Source: an uncultured Pseudomonadota bacterium (lineage in GTDB: Bacteria > Pseudomonadota > Gammaproteobacteria > Steroidobacterales > Steroidobacteraceae). Taken from it: DNA of 37,263 nucleotides. Below, piece after piece: positions 1-8,102 of the stretch (within the stretch, counting starts at the first letter, position 1; each line of letters begins with the position of its first letter). The notes beneath the pieces were generated by a model. That model was not told the DNA's origin, made no database searches, and saw nothing but the letters and a program-made list of their open reading frames with translations. The stretch covers positions 1 to 37,263 of the forward strand of contig CALGVD010000113.1 of assembly GCA_937920275.1 (NCBI GenBank), in the 5' to 3' direction. The position numbers and the translations under genes were made by a program.

Positions 1-1
1 G

Positions 2-121
2 GAACATACCAAAGGCGTACCCGTGCTCGCTGCCGTCGGCATCCTCCACATGACCGGCGACAAGGCCTTGCCGAAGTTGCTTGCGGACATGGGCTTCGAG
101 GTGACCCGCATCGCGTATTGA
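2..121 (+). CDS. TraB/GumN-family protein, C-terminal end only
   Basis: This is the last 39 codons of a gene that begins before the window and ends at TGA 119-121. The visible residues include a hydrophobic strand (VPVLAAVGILHMTG), then KALPKLLADMGFEVTRI. That pattern, a strand with a conserved Gly-x-x-His followed by 'G..ALP.LL...GY.V..', is how the TraB/GumN (PF01963) family usually ends. Members are membrane-associated or secreted proteins of poorly known, possibly hydrolytic, function. Only the tail is visible, so the assignment is tentative and nothing can be said about a signal peptide or catalytic residues. Confidence 0.6.
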   Translation, partial: EHTKGVPVLAAVGILHMTGDKALPKLLADMGFEVTRIAY

Positions 122-228
122 CGCCCGCGCGGTGCGGTTGATCAACACGGACCCTGACGTACGATTTAGACTCTTCGGCATCGCTGGGGTCGGTCCTCCA
201 GCCCGAGTCAGGTACGCGAGGGATACCC
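122..228. other. intergenic region ahead of the DUF2237 gene
   Basis: This 107-bp gap lies between the GumN-like stop and the DUF2237 start. It holds a perfect 10-bp palindrome, GTTGATCAAC, at 137-146. A weak sigma-70-like pair, TTGATC (138-143) and TACGAT (160-165) with 16 bp between, overlaps it. No terminator with a U-tract is visible for the upstream gene. Confidence 0.35.
138..165 (+). promoter_or_regulatory. possible sigma-70 promoter for DUF2237-azlCD
   Basis: TTGATC (4/6 match to the -35 consensus) and TACGAT (4/6 match to the -10 consensus) are separated by 16 bp. The -35 box sits inside the palindrome GTTGATCAAC, which could be an operator. Both boxes are weak, so this is only a candidate. 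Confidence 0.3.
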
Positions 229-621
229 ATGGATGGCAGCGGCGGTAACGAGAATCCTCAGGTCAATGTGTTCGGGGAACCGCTCGCGACCTGCAGCGAT
301 GCGCCGAAGACCGGCTGGTACCGCAGCGGCTGCTGCGAGACGGATGTCCAAGATGTCGGGTCGCATACGGTGTGTGCGCAGATGACCACGGCGTTCCTCG
401 AATTCTCGAAGGCCCGCGGCAACGATCTCTCCACGCCACGCCCTGAGTTCGGGTTCCCGGGCCTCAAGGACGGCGATCGTTGGTGCCTTTGCGCAGCGCG
501 ATGGCTCGAGGCCCATGAAGCCGGGCGTGCGCCCAAAGTCTTCCTGAAGGCGACGCATCGGCGAGCGCTCGAGATCGTGCCGCTCGCCGCACTCAAGACA
601 CACGCCCTCGATCTCGCTTGA
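229..621 (+). CDS. DUF2237 family protein
   Basis: The 130-residue protein matches the small DUF2237 family over its whole length. Recognisable blocks are NVFGEPLATCS (residues 13-23), TGWYRSGCC (28-36), GSHTVCAQMT (44-53), FSKARGNDLSTPRPE (59-73) and GDRWCLCAARW (82-92). It has six cysteines (22, 35, 36, 49, 86, 88) in conserved blocks, which suggests metal binding or a redox role; this is inference, as no function is established for the family. There is no signal peptide, so it should be cytosolic. The ATG is preceded by AGGGA at suitable spacing. Its TGA overlaps the TTG start of azlC (619-621 against 618-620), so it is probably translated together with the exporter pair. Confidence 0.85.
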   Translation: MDGSGGNENPQVNVFGEPLATCSDAPKTGWYRSGCCETDVQDVGSHTVCAQMTTAFLEFSKARGNDLSTPRPEFGFPGLKDGDRWCLCAARWLEAHEAGRAPKVFLKATHRRALEIVPLAALKTHALDLA

Positions 622-1313
622 CCCGTCACGACGCGTTCCGACGCGGCATGCGCGAGATGCTGCCGTTCGGGCCGGGCGTGTTCGCCTGGGGCCTCGTGAC
701 CGGCGTCGCGATGGTGAAATCCGGCCTCAGCATCGTCGAGTCTCTCGGTCTCAGCCTGCTCGCCTACGCGGGCAGTGCGCAGCTCGCCGCCCTGCCGCTG
801 ATGGCGGTGTTCGCACCGCTCTGGCTGGTCACGCTCGCCGCGATCATCGTCAACCTGCGTTTCGTGGTGTATGCCGCGCTGCTGCGCAGCCACCTGGGGC
901 ATCTGTCCGCGAACACCCGGCTCTGGCTCGGTTACTTCACCGGTGATGTCATGTTCGCGCGTTACTCGGCCTTGCTGGCTGAAGAACCGGACTATCCGCA
1001 TCGCGTGGCCTACTTCGCGGGCGGTGCTACCGCGAACTGGATCATCTGGCAGGTGTCCTCGATCATCGGCATCTTCGCCGCCGGGGCGATCCCGACGTCC
1101 TGGGGCCTTGAGCTCGCCGGCACTTTAGCGCTGCTGGCGCTCTTGATTCCGCTATGTCGACACCGGCCGGCGCAGGGGGGTGTGGCCGTGGCGGTCATCG
1201 TCGCCGTGATCGCCCACGATCTGCCCCTGCGCCTCGGCCTGCTCGCCGCCACGCTCGCCGGCATGACCGCCGCGATCGCCTTGGAGCGTCGGCTGCGCTC
1301 GCCGGCGACTTGA
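618..1313 (+). CDS. azlC: AzlC family branched-chain amino acid exporter, large subunit
   Basis: This 231-residue membrane protein with about six hydrophobic segments is recognisable as AzlC, the large component of a two-part exporter for branched-chain amino acids and analogues. The N-terminal block FRRGMREMLPFGPGVFAWG (residues 7-25) and the central block NLRFVVYAALLRSHL (79-93) are typical. I prefer the TTG start at 618 because the next ATG (648) would cut off the conserved FRRG; neither start has a good Shine-Dalgarno sequence. The TTG overlaps the stop of the DUF2237 gene, implying coupled translation. The azlD partner starts 7 bp after the stop. Substrate specificity cannot be read from the sequence. 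Confidence 0.85.
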   Translation: MTRHDAFRRGMREMLPFGPGVFAWGLVTGVAMVKSGLSIVESLGLSLLAYAGSAQLAALPLMAVFAPLWLVTLAAIIVNLRFVVYAALLRSHLGHLSANTRLWLGYFTGDVMFARYSALLAEEPDYPHRVAYFAGGATANWIIWQVSSIIGIFAAGAIPTSWGLELAGTLALLALLIPLCRHRPAQGGVAVAVIVAVIAHDLPLRLGLLAATLAGMTAAIALERRLRSPAT

Positions 1314-1320
1314 GGGCGTG

Positions 1321-1653
1321 ATGGACGAGACGCTCTATATCTGGTCAGCGATCCTCGGTGTGACGGCAGCCACGTTCATCGCGCGCTCGAGCGTGCTGCT
1401 GCTCGGTGAGCGCTTGCAGCTGCCGCCGACCGTGGAGTCGGCCCTGCGCTACGCCCCTGCCTGTGCGCTCGCCGCCATCGTCGCGAACGACCTGCTGTTC
1501 ACCGCCGGGGCGCTGGACTTGAGCCTTCACAACCCTCGTTGGCTGGCCGGAGGGGTCGCTATCATCATTTTCGCCGCTACTCGCAGCACGATCGGCGTCA
1601 TTGTCGGCGGGATGGTCGCATTTTGGCTGCTCCGAGCATGGTTTTCTGGCTGA
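1321..1653 (+). CDS. azlD: AzlD family branched-chain amino acid exporter, small subunit
   Basis: A 110-residue protein with three to four hydrophobic segments. The block TFIARSSVLLLG (residues 18-29) and the later LRYAPACALAAIV (41-53) are typical of AzlD, the small subunit that works with AzlC in the inner membrane. The ATG at 1321 is chosen over the adjacent GTG at 1318 because GAGG lies about 5 nt upstream of it. It is the last gene of the DUF2237-azlC-azlD run; the tetR promoter region follows directly. Confidence 0.85.
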   Translation: MDETLYIWSAILGVTAATFIARSSVLLLGERLQLPPTVESALRYAPACALAAIVANDLLFTAGALDLSLHNPRWLAGGVAIIIFAATRSTIGVIVGGMVAFWLLRAWFSG

Positions 1654-1661
1654 CGGTCATC

Positions 1662-1682
1662 TAGATTTCATATTGATGTCTA
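1662..1682. promoter_or_regulatory. imperfect palindrome upstream of tetR
   Basis: This 21-bp imperfect inverted repeat has the pattern TAGA-N2-TCA-N3-TGA-N2-TCTA. It lies just upstream of the -35 box of the tetR promoter. It could be a second operator for the TetR protein or an unrelated site. The arms are short and AT-rich against a GC-rich background, which makes it stand out. Confidence 0.35.
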
Positions 1683-1686
1683 AAGG

Positions 1687-1715
1687 TTGACACCGTGTCA
1701 GCAGGGCAGCAAAAT
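1687..1715 (+). promoter_or_regulatory. sigma-70 promoter of the tetR-RND efflux operon
   Basis: A perfect -35 box TTGACA (1687-1692) is separated by 17 bp from CAAAAT (1710-1715, 4/6 match to the -10 consensus). The expected transcription start, about seven or eight bases on, is position 1722-1723, which is the A of the tetR ATG. No Shine-Dalgarno sequence is seen before that ATG. The promoter would therefore give a leaderless mRNA. Confidence 0.6.
1688..1700. promoter_or_regulatory. candidate TetR operator (13-bp perfect palindrome)
   Basis: TGACAC-C-GTGTCA is a perfect inverted repeat with 6-bp arms around one central base. It overlaps all but the first base of the -35 box and extends into the spacer, where a bound repressor would block RNA polymerase. 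It sits 22 bp ahead of the tetR start, the usual place for an autoregulatory TetR-family operator. Binding by this TetR is inferred from position only. Confidence 0.55.
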
Positions 1716-1722
1716 TGTGCCC

Positions 1723-2415
1723 ATGAGCGAAATCACGGAACGTCGTCTCGAGGAGAAGGAACGCCGTCGCATCGAGATCCTTGATGCGGCCGAAACCGTC
1801 GCCGGGGTGGTCGGTGTCGAAGCGCTCACGATGGACCTCGTGGCGCGCAAGGCACGGCTGTCGCGCGCGCTGTTGTACGTCTATTTCCACGACAAGTCCG
1901 CGCTGTTGTTGGCGCTCTGCGTGCGCGCGCTCGATGTGCTGAACGCGCGCTTTGAAGCGGCGACCACCAGCCACCCGGTCGGGATGCGGCAGGTGGTGGC
2001 CTGCGGACGCGCCTACGTCGCCTTCGCCGAAGAGTTCCCGGCGCGCTTCGAGGCGCTCGCGCATGTCGAGGCCCAGCAACCGAGCGGCGACCATGACCCC
2101 GCCTACGATGCGTTCCTCGCCGCGGGCGATCGCACGCACGGCACGATCTGCGCCGCCATCGAGCGAGGCATGCAGGATGGCAGCATCCGCCCGGAAGCCG
2201 GCCCGCCTTCGCTCATCGGTCTGACGCTCTGGGGCTTGATGCATGGCCTGATCCAGCTCTCCATCACGAAGTGCGGCAGTCTCGAACGCGAAGGCGTCGG
2301 CCGTGCACAGTTGATCGAGCAGGGCTTCAGTCTGGCCACCGAATCGCTCGCGACGGACGCCGGTCGTGCTGCGCTGCGCGATGACGCCATGGCGCCGGGC
2401 GTCCCGGCGACATGA
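1723..2415 (+). CDS. TetR/AcrR family transcriptional repressor
   Basis: A 230-residue regulator with the N-terminal TetR DNA-binding domain: RRRIEILDAAETVAG (residues 14-28), then the helix-turn-helix from about TMDLVARKARLS (36-47) to ALLYVYFHDK (49-58). The C-terminal two thirds form the variable helical ligand-binding domain. The ATG at 1723 is chosen because it begins the normal short lead into helix 1; in-frame TTG 1687 would put the -35 box inside the gene. Its stop overlaps the start of the TolC-type gene as ATGA (2412-2415), so the regulator is co-translated with the pump it most likely represses. The inducer is unknown. Confidence 0.9.
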   Translation: MSEITERRLEEKERRRIEILDAAETVAGVVGVEALTMDLVARKARLSRALLYVYFHDKSALLLALCVRALDVLNARFEAATTSHPVGMRQVVACGRAYVAFAEEFPARFEALAHVEAQQPSGDHDPAYDAFLAAGDRTHGTICAAIERGMQDGSIRPEAGPPSLIGLTLWGLMHGLIQLSITKCGSLEREGVGRAQLIEQGFSLATESLATDAGRAALRDDAMAPGVPAT

Positions 2416-3854
2416 GCGGCGTGCCACTCGCGTCCACGACCGCCGCACTACTGGCCTGTGCGGTGACGCTGGCGCTCGCACCCGCAGCGCCGCTCTTCGC
2501 GCAGGCCGCGACCGCCGCACCGTCGCTCGAGATGCGCCGACCCGTCGCAGCGGTGATCGAAGACTATGTCCGGATCGGTCTTGCCTCGAACCTCGCGCTG
2601 CAATCCGCGACGCTCGAGGTGGAGCGCAGTCAGGCGGGTCTGGATGCCGCACGCGCGCGCTTCTTCCCCGAGGCCTCGCTCGCCGCACGCTACACCCGCG
2701 CCGAAGGCGGCCGCGAGATCACGCTGCCGCTCTCGGGCGCATTCAACCCGGTCTACGGGACGCTCAACGAACTGCTGGCCGCCGATGGCAAGCCCGCGCG
2801 TTTCGGCAGCATCGAAGACCCGTCCTTCTCGTTGCTGCGTGAGCGCGAACAGGACACCCGGATATCGGTGGTGCAGCCGCTCTTCGCGCCGGCGATCCCC
2901 GCGGCGGTACGCGTGCGCCGCTCCGCACTCGAGGCGAGCGAGTTCGCACGCCTCGCGCTCACCCAACGCCTGCGTCGCGACATCACCATCGGCTATCTCG
3001 ACTGGTTGCGCGCCGGCCGTGCTGCCACGCTCACCGAGGCCAGCCGGACCTTGCTCGCGGAGAACCTGCGCGTCACCGATTCGCTGTTCCGCAACGGCAA
3101 GGTCACGCAAGACCAGGTGTTGCGTGCCCGCGCCGAGCTTCTCGCCGTCGAGCAGCAGGTGATCGAGACCGAAGCCGTGCGCGACCAACTGCGCGGTTTC
3201 GTCAATTTCCTGATGAACCGTCCCCTCGACACGCCGCTCGAATCCGCCGACACCGAGGATGAACTGCAGCGGGCCACGCACGACCTGTCAGCGCTGCGCG
3301 AGGGGGCGCTGACGCGACGACCGGAGCTCGCGCAAGCCGGCAGCGCGGTCGATGCCGCACGCTCACAGACCGATATCGCCCGCGCCGCCCGTCTGCCGAC
3401 GCTCGCGCTCGGTATCGACGGCGGCACCCAAGGGGAACGCTACGAGTTCGGCAGCGGCCGCAACTTCGCCACCGTATCGTTGTTGCTCAATTGGACGCTG
3501 TTCGACGGCGGTGCACGCCGCGCCGACGAACGCGCTGCGAAACTCGCCGAACGGCAGGCCGGTAACCGTCGTGACGAACTCGCGCTGCAGGTGCAACTCG
3601 AGGTCCAGACCGCGCTCGACCGTCTCACGGCCAGCGAACGATCGCTGCAGGCGGCTGAGACCCGCGCCGAAGCGGCGCGCGCGGCGTTCCGCATCGCCGG
3701 TCGCAAACGCGACGAAGGCATGGTGAGCCAGGTCGAGTTCCTCGACTCGCGCACCAGCCTCACCAGCGCCGAATTGAATCTCAACGCCGTGCGCTTCCAG
3801 CTGCTCGCACGCCAAGCCGAACTCGATTACGCCACCGGAGCGCCGCAGCCGTAA
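2412..3854 (+). CDS. TolC-family outer membrane efflux channel
   Basis: This 480-residue protein has an N-terminal signal peptide (hydrophobic stretch about residues 8-30, cleavage near LFAQA). It then shows the duplicated alpha-helical OEP (outer membrane efflux protein) architecture. Each half has long Ala/Arg/Glu-rich helices, for example LEVERSQAGLDAARARF near residue 75 and VDAARSQTDIARAARLP in the second half. The ending GMVSQVEFLDSRTSLTSAE is characteristic of TolC-like proteins. It would form the outer membrane exit duct of the tripartite pump encoded by the next two genes. It overlaps tetR by 4 bp and is followed after 18 bp by the adaptor gene. Having the channel gene first, ahead of adaptor and pump, is less common but not rare. 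Confidence 0.9.
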   Translation: MSGVPLASTTAALLACAVTLALAPAAPLFAQAATAAPSLEMRRPVAAVIEDYVRIGLASNLALQSATLEVERSQAGLDAARARFFPEASLAARYTRAEGGREITLPLSGAFNPVYGTLNELLAADGKPARFGSIEDPSFSLLREREQDTRISVVQPLFAPAIPAAVRVRRSALEASEFARLALTQRLRRDITIGYLDWLRAGRAATLTEASRTLLAENLRVTDSLFRNGKVTQDQVLRARAELLAVEQQVIETEAVRDQLRGFVNFLMNRPLDTPLESADTEDELQRATHDLSALREGALTRRPELAQAGSAVDAARSQTDIARAARLPTLALGIDGGTQGERYEFGSGRNFATVSLLLNWTLFDGGARRADERAAKLAERQAGNRRDELALQVQLEVQTALDRLTASERSLQAAETRAEAARAAFRIAGRKRDEGMVSQVEFLDSRTSLTSAELNLNAVRFQLLARQAELDYATGAPQP

Positions 3855-3872
3855 GGCGCGCGCGAACTTGCC

Positions 3873-4988
3873 ATGTCTATCCATCGTACTGCGCCGTCTT
3901 CCCCATCCCGTCTGTCCGCGAGAGCGCTCGTCGGGATCATCCTGCTGACGCTCGCCGCCTGCAGCAGCAAAGACGCCCCGGTGGATACACCTGTCGAAGC
4001 GGCAGCGATCCCGGTGCGCACGGCGCCCTCCAGCTCAGGACCTGCCGGTCCGTCGATCGGCACCAACGGCTTGATCGCGAGCGAGGACGAGATGCGACTG
4101 TCGTTCAAGACCGGCGGCATCATCCGGCGTCTCGCGGTGCGCGAGGGCGATGTGGTGCGCAAGGGCCAGCTGCTCGCCGAGCTCGAGCTCGCCGAGGTCG
4201 GCGCGCAGGCCGAGCAGGCCGACCAAGCCGCCGCCAAAGCCGAACGCGACCTCGAGCGCGGAGAGCGCCTGCATGCCGATCAGGTCATCAGCCTCGAGAC
4301 GCTGCAGAACCTGCGGACACAAGCGGCGGTCGCGCGTGCGGGCCGCAACGCGGCGCGCTTCAACCTCGGCTATTCATCGATCGTGGCGCCGCGCGACGGA
4401 CGCGTGCTGCGGCGTCTGGCCGAAGAGCGCGAATTCGTTCCACCCGGCCAGCCGGTGGTGGTGCTGGGCTCTGCCGCGCGTGGCCATGTGGTGCGGACCG
4501 GACTCGCCGACCGCGAGATCGTCCGGGTCGCACTGGGCGACATCGCCGAAGTGCGCCTCGACGCGTATCCGGACCGCGTCTTTCCCGCCACGGTCAGCGA
4601 AGTGGCCGCCGCCGCGGACCCGCGTAACGGTCTGTTCCCCGTGGAAGTGCGCATCGCCCCCGAGGCCGGTGTCGTCCTCGCGACCGGTCTCGTCGCGAAG
4701 GTCGATATCGTGCCCGCGGCGAGCCGCCGCAGTACGCTCACGCACATCCCCATCGCTGCGCTCATCGAGGGTCGCGGCGATCAGGCGAGCGTGTTCGTGC
4801 TGGACGGCGCAGTCGCCCGCAAGCGGGCCGTCACGGTCGCGTTCTTCAACGGCGAACGGGTCGCACTCACCACCGGCCTCAAGCCCGATGAGCGGGTGAT
4901 CACCGAAGGGGCGCTCTATCTGCAGGACGGCGATCGCGTCCGCATCGTCGCCGATCCACCGCCGCCCGCCTCGACGCGTCGGAACTGA
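3873..4988 (+). CDS. RND efflux periplasmic adaptor lipoprotein (HlyD/MFP family)
   Basis: A 371-residue membrane fusion protein. The N-terminus has a lipoprotein signal with lipobox LAAC and acylated Cys30, so it should be anchored in the inner membrane and face the periplasm. It contains a split lipoyl domain (REGDVVRKGQLLAELE; the second half begins VAPRDGRVLRRLAEERE). Between them lies an alpha-hairpin rich in Ala/Glu/Arg (EQADQAAAKAERDLERGERL). A beta-barrel and a membrane-proximal domain follow. It bridges the channel and the RND pump. The stop is only 3 bp before the pump start. A weak ribosome site precedes the ATG. Confidence 0.9.
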   Translation: MSIHRTAPSSPSRLSARALVGIILLTLAACSSKDAPVDTPVEAAAIPVRTAPSSSGPAGPSIGTNGLIASEDEMRLSFKTGGIIRRLAVREGDVVRKGQLLAELELAEVGAQAEQADQAAAKAERDLERGERLHADQVISLETLQNLRTQAAVARAGRNAARFNLGYSSIVAPRDGRVLRRLAEEREFVPPGQPVVVLGSAARGHVVRTGLADREIVRVALGDIAEVRLDAYPDRVFPATVSEVAAAADPRNGLFPVEVRIAPEAGVVLATGLVAKVDIVPAASRRSTLTHIPIAALIEGRGDQASVFVLDGAVARKRAVTVAFFNGERVALTTGLKPDERVITEGALYLQDGDRVRIVADPPPPASTRRN

Positions 4989-4991
4989 CCG

Positions 4992-7900
4992 ATGACATTC
5001 CTTGAATTCCCGATCCGACGCTACCAGTTCACGCTGGTCGCGTTCATGTGCTTGGTCGCGATCGGGCTCTACAGCTTCTCGTCGATCCCGCGCGAAGAAG
5101 ACCCATCCTTTGAGATCTCCGGTTTCGACATCTCGGCGGTGCTGCCCGGCGCTGACCCGAAAGACCTCGAGCGTCTCGTCACCAAGCCGCTCGAGGACCG
5201 TCTCGCAGAGCTCGATGATCTGCGGCAGATGGAGAGCGTGGTCGCGGACGGGGTCTCCTTCACCATCATCGAATTCCTTGCCAGTACCGACGCCGATAAG
5301 AAGTACGAAGAGGTCATCCGCGAGATCAACGCGCTGCGCCCCTCGCTTCCACCGGAGCTGCGGCAGCTGAACATCCGTCGCTTCAGCCCCGGCCTCGTCA
5401 ACATCGTGCAGTACGCCCTCGTCTCCGAGGAGGCGAACTACGGCGATCTGCAGGATCAGGCCCGCGAGCTGAAGGACACGCTGAAGTCGGTGCCGGGTGT
5501 ACGCACAGCCGAGACCTGGGCTTTCCCGCAACGCGAACTGCGCATCGAGGTGGATCTGCGGCGGATCGCGGAGCTCGGCATCAGCCCGGCGCTCATCGCT
5601 CAGGCCTTGGAGAGCGAGAACGCCAACATCCCGGCGGGTATCGTCGATATCGGACCGCGCAGCTTCACCCTCAAGAGCACCGGCGCCTTCACCGACCTCG
5701 AGCAGGTGCGCGACACGGTCGTCACTGCGATCGAGGGTCGTGTGGTCCGGGTGCGCGACCTCGGTGAGGTGAAGTGGTCCGAGGGCGAATGGGGGCATAT
5801 CGGTCGTTTCGACGGCAAGCGCGCGGTGTTCGTCACCGCCAACATGAAATCCGGCTATAACGTCCTCGAGGTGCGCGAGACGATCCTCGCGGCCGTCGAG
5901 CGTTGGTCGGTCGGCCTTCCGAAGCGCATCGCGCTCGAACTCGCCTTCGACCAGTCGCGCAACGTCGCGACACGGCTCAACCGCCTCTACCTCGACTTCG
6001 GCATCGCGATAGCGGTGGTGTTGCTGACGCTGCTGCCGCTCGGTCTGCGTGCGGCCGGCATCGTCATGATCTCCATCCCGCTGTCGCTGGCCTTCGGCGT
6101 CGCGGTGCTCTATTTCCTTGGTTACTCGCTCAACCAGCTGTCGATCGCAGGTTTCGTGGTGGCGCTCGGCCTGTTGGTCGATGATTCCATCGTCGCGGTC
6201 GAGAACATCTCTCGTCACCTGCGCATGGGCTACGACCGTACCCGTGCCGCGATCGCCGGGACCCGCCAGATCTTCATCGCCGTCCTCGGCTGTACCGCCA
6301 CGCTGGTGTTCGCGTTCCTGCCGCTCATGGCGCTACCCGGTGCCGCCGGCAAGTTCATCCGTGTGCTGCCGACCGCGGTGGTCGCGACCATCGTCGGCTC
6401 GCTGCTGATCGCGCTCTTCATCATCCCCTTCCTTGCGAGCCGCATGCTGAGCAAAGAAGAGCACAACGAAGGGAACCGGCTGTTGCAGCGGATCATGGAC
6501 GGCATCCATCGCTACTACCGGCCCGCGCTGCATTATTGCCTTGCCCGACCGAAAGCCACCGTCGCGGTCGCCATCGGTGGCTCCCTGCTGGCGTCGGTGT
6601 TGCTGGTGCCGGTGCTCGGTTCCAGTCTGTTCCCGAAAGCCGACACGCCTCAGTTCCTGGTGCAGATCGACACCCCGACCGGTACCAGCTATGCAGAGAC
6701 CGACCGCACACTGCGCTTCGTCGAAGCTGAAGTGAACAAGGTCCCGGGCATCCGATCGGTGTCCGCGAACCTCGGCCGCGGCAATCCGCAGGTGTACTAC
6801 AACCACATCCAACGCCAAGAATCCGCCTCCTATGCCGAAGTGCTCGGGGTGCTCGAAAAATACGACCCGAGACGCACGCCAGCCGACCTCGATGCACTGC
6901 GGACGCGTCTCGATGGCTATCCTGGTGCGCGGATCTCGGTGCTCGAGTTCCGGAACGGTCCGCCCGTCGCGGCGCCGATCGCGGTGCGCGTCGTCGGCCC
7001 CGATCTTGCGATGCTCGACCGGCTTGCGCGTGAGGTGGAGGGCCTGTTGGATACGACGCCCGGCACCCGCGACGTCCGCAATCCGCTGAAGTTCACCCGT
7101 ACCAACCTGCGGGTCGAAGCCGACACCGCCAAGGCCGCCCTGCTCGGTGTGCCGGCGGTCGAGATCGACCGTACGGTCCGCCTCGCCGTATCCGGTCTGC
7201 AAGCCGGCACCTTCAAGGATGACGACGGCGATCAATACCCGATCATGGTACGACCGCCGTTCGAGGCGCGCGCCGACCTGCGCAACCTCGGAGAGGCGCG
7301 TTTGACAAGTGTCACCGGTGAATCCTTGCCGCTCTCACAGATCGCGAAGGTCACGCTCGAACCTGCGCCGGTGCTGATCTCACGCTTCGCCCGCGAGCGT
7401 GCCGTCACCGTCACCGCACAGGTCGAACGCGACCTCAACACCGGCAAGGTGACCGCTGGCGTCGTCGATCGGCTCGATGAGATGGAATGGCCGCGCGGCT
7501 ACCGATATGTCCTCGGCGGTGATGCCGAGGCCGGCTCCGAGTCGTTCGCCGGTATCGGCACCGCGGCCATCGTCGCGATCTTCGGCATCTTCGCGATCCT
7601 GGTGTTGGAGTTCGGCAGCTTCCGTTCGACGCTGATCGTGCTCACCGTCGTACCGCTCGGCGTGATGGGCGGCATGTTCATGCTGCTCATCACCGGCAAC
7701 GAGATCTCCTTCACCGCCAGCATCGGCTTCATCGCTTTGATCGGTATCGAGATCAAGAACTCGATATTGTTGGTCGACTTCACCAACCAGCTGCGTGAGG
7801 AGGGGGTTGCGCTCGATGAAGCCATCGAGCAGGCCGGTGAGATCCGTTTCCTGCCCATCCTGTTGACCTCCGCCACGGCGATCGGCGGACTGCTGCCGCT

Positions 7901-8084
7901 CGCGCTGCAGAACTCGGGGCTTTACTCGCCCATGGCCTGGGTGATCATCGGTGGACTCATCACCTCGACGCTGCTCGCGCGGCTCGTCACGCCGGTGATG
8001 TACAAGTTGATGCCGCCCGACGGACACGAACCGAAGAACATCGCACCCAGCACCCAGCCGGATGCCGCAGGCGTGCTGCTCTGA
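4992..8084 (+). CDS. RND-family efflux transporter, inner-membrane pump (AcrB-like)
   Basis: At 1030 residues this is full length for a proton-driven resistance-nodulation-division pump. The N-terminal TM1 is followed by SIPREEDPSFE (31-41), a variant of the usual 'P.V..P.I.V' entry to the periplasmic porter domain. The proton relay is intact: LGLLVDDSIVAVENI carries Asp397-Asp398 in TM4, and IEIKNSILLVDF carries Lys922 in TM10. Two periplasmic loops and twelve TM helices fit the family. The IPREEDP signature places it among HAE1-like drug pumps rather than heavy-metal CzcA pumps, but the substrate is not readable. It is the last gene of the tetR operon and converges on the beta-propeller gene, 18 bp away. 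Confidence 0.92.
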   Translation: MTFLEFPIRRYQFTLVAFMCLVAIGLYSFSSIPREEDPSFEISGFDISAVLPGADPKDLERLVTKPLEDRLAELDDLRQMESVVADGVSFTIIEFLASTDADKKYEEVIREINALRPSLPPELRQLNIRRFSPGLVNIVQYALVSEEANYGDLQDQARELKDTLKSVPGVRTAETWAFPQRELRIEVDLRRIAELGISPALIAQALESENANIPAGIVDIGPRSFTLKSTGAFTDLEQVRDTVVTAIEGRVVRVRDLGEVKWSEGEWGHIGRFDGKRAVFVTANMKSGYNVLEVRETILAAVERWSVGLPKRIALELAFDQSRNVATRLNRLYLDFGIAIAVVLLTLLPLGLRAAGIVMISIPLSLAFGVAVLYFLGYSLNQLSIAGFVVALGLLVDDSIVAVENISRHLRMGYDRTRAAIAGTRQIFIAVLGCTATLVFAFLPLMALPGAAGKFIRVLPTAVVATIVGSLLIALFIIPFLASRMLSKEEHNEGNRLLQRIMDGIHRYYRPALHYCLARPKATVAVAIGGSLLASVLLVPVLGSSLFPKADTPQFLVQIDTPTGTSYAETDRTLRFVEAEVNKVPGIRSVSANLGRGNPQVYYNHIQRQESASYAEVLGVLEKYDPRRTPADLDALRTRLDGYPGARISVLEFRNGPPVAAPIAVRVVGPDLAMLDRLAREVEGLLDTTPGTRDVRNPLKFTRTNLRVEADTAKAALLGVPAVEIDRTVRLAVSGLQAGTFKDDDGDQYPIMVRPPFEARADLRNLGEARLTSVTGESLPLSQIAKVTLEPAPVLISRFARERAVTVTAQVERDLNTGKVTAGVVDRLDEMEWPRGYRYVLGGDAEAGSESFAGIGTAAIVAIFGIFAILVLEFGSFRSTLIVLTVVPLGVMGGMFMLLITGNEISFTASIGFIALIGIEIKNSILLVDFTNQLREEGVALDEAIEQAGEIRFLPILLTSATAIGGLLPLALQNSGLYSPMAWVIIGGLITSTLLARLVTPVMYKLMPPDGHEPKNIAPSTQPDAAGVLL

Positions 8085-8102
8085 TGCCGACCGACCGCCC
8101 GG

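Noticed and set aside
4374-6218. 614-codon minus-strand open frame opposite the adaptor and RND pump genes
   Set aside because: It is antisense to well-supported genes, has low-complexity Arg/Glu/Asp-rich translation and no family match.
8085-8102. GACC/GGTC repeat between the RND pump and propeller genes as a terminator
   Set aside because: The stem is only 4 bp and there is no U-tract on either strand.
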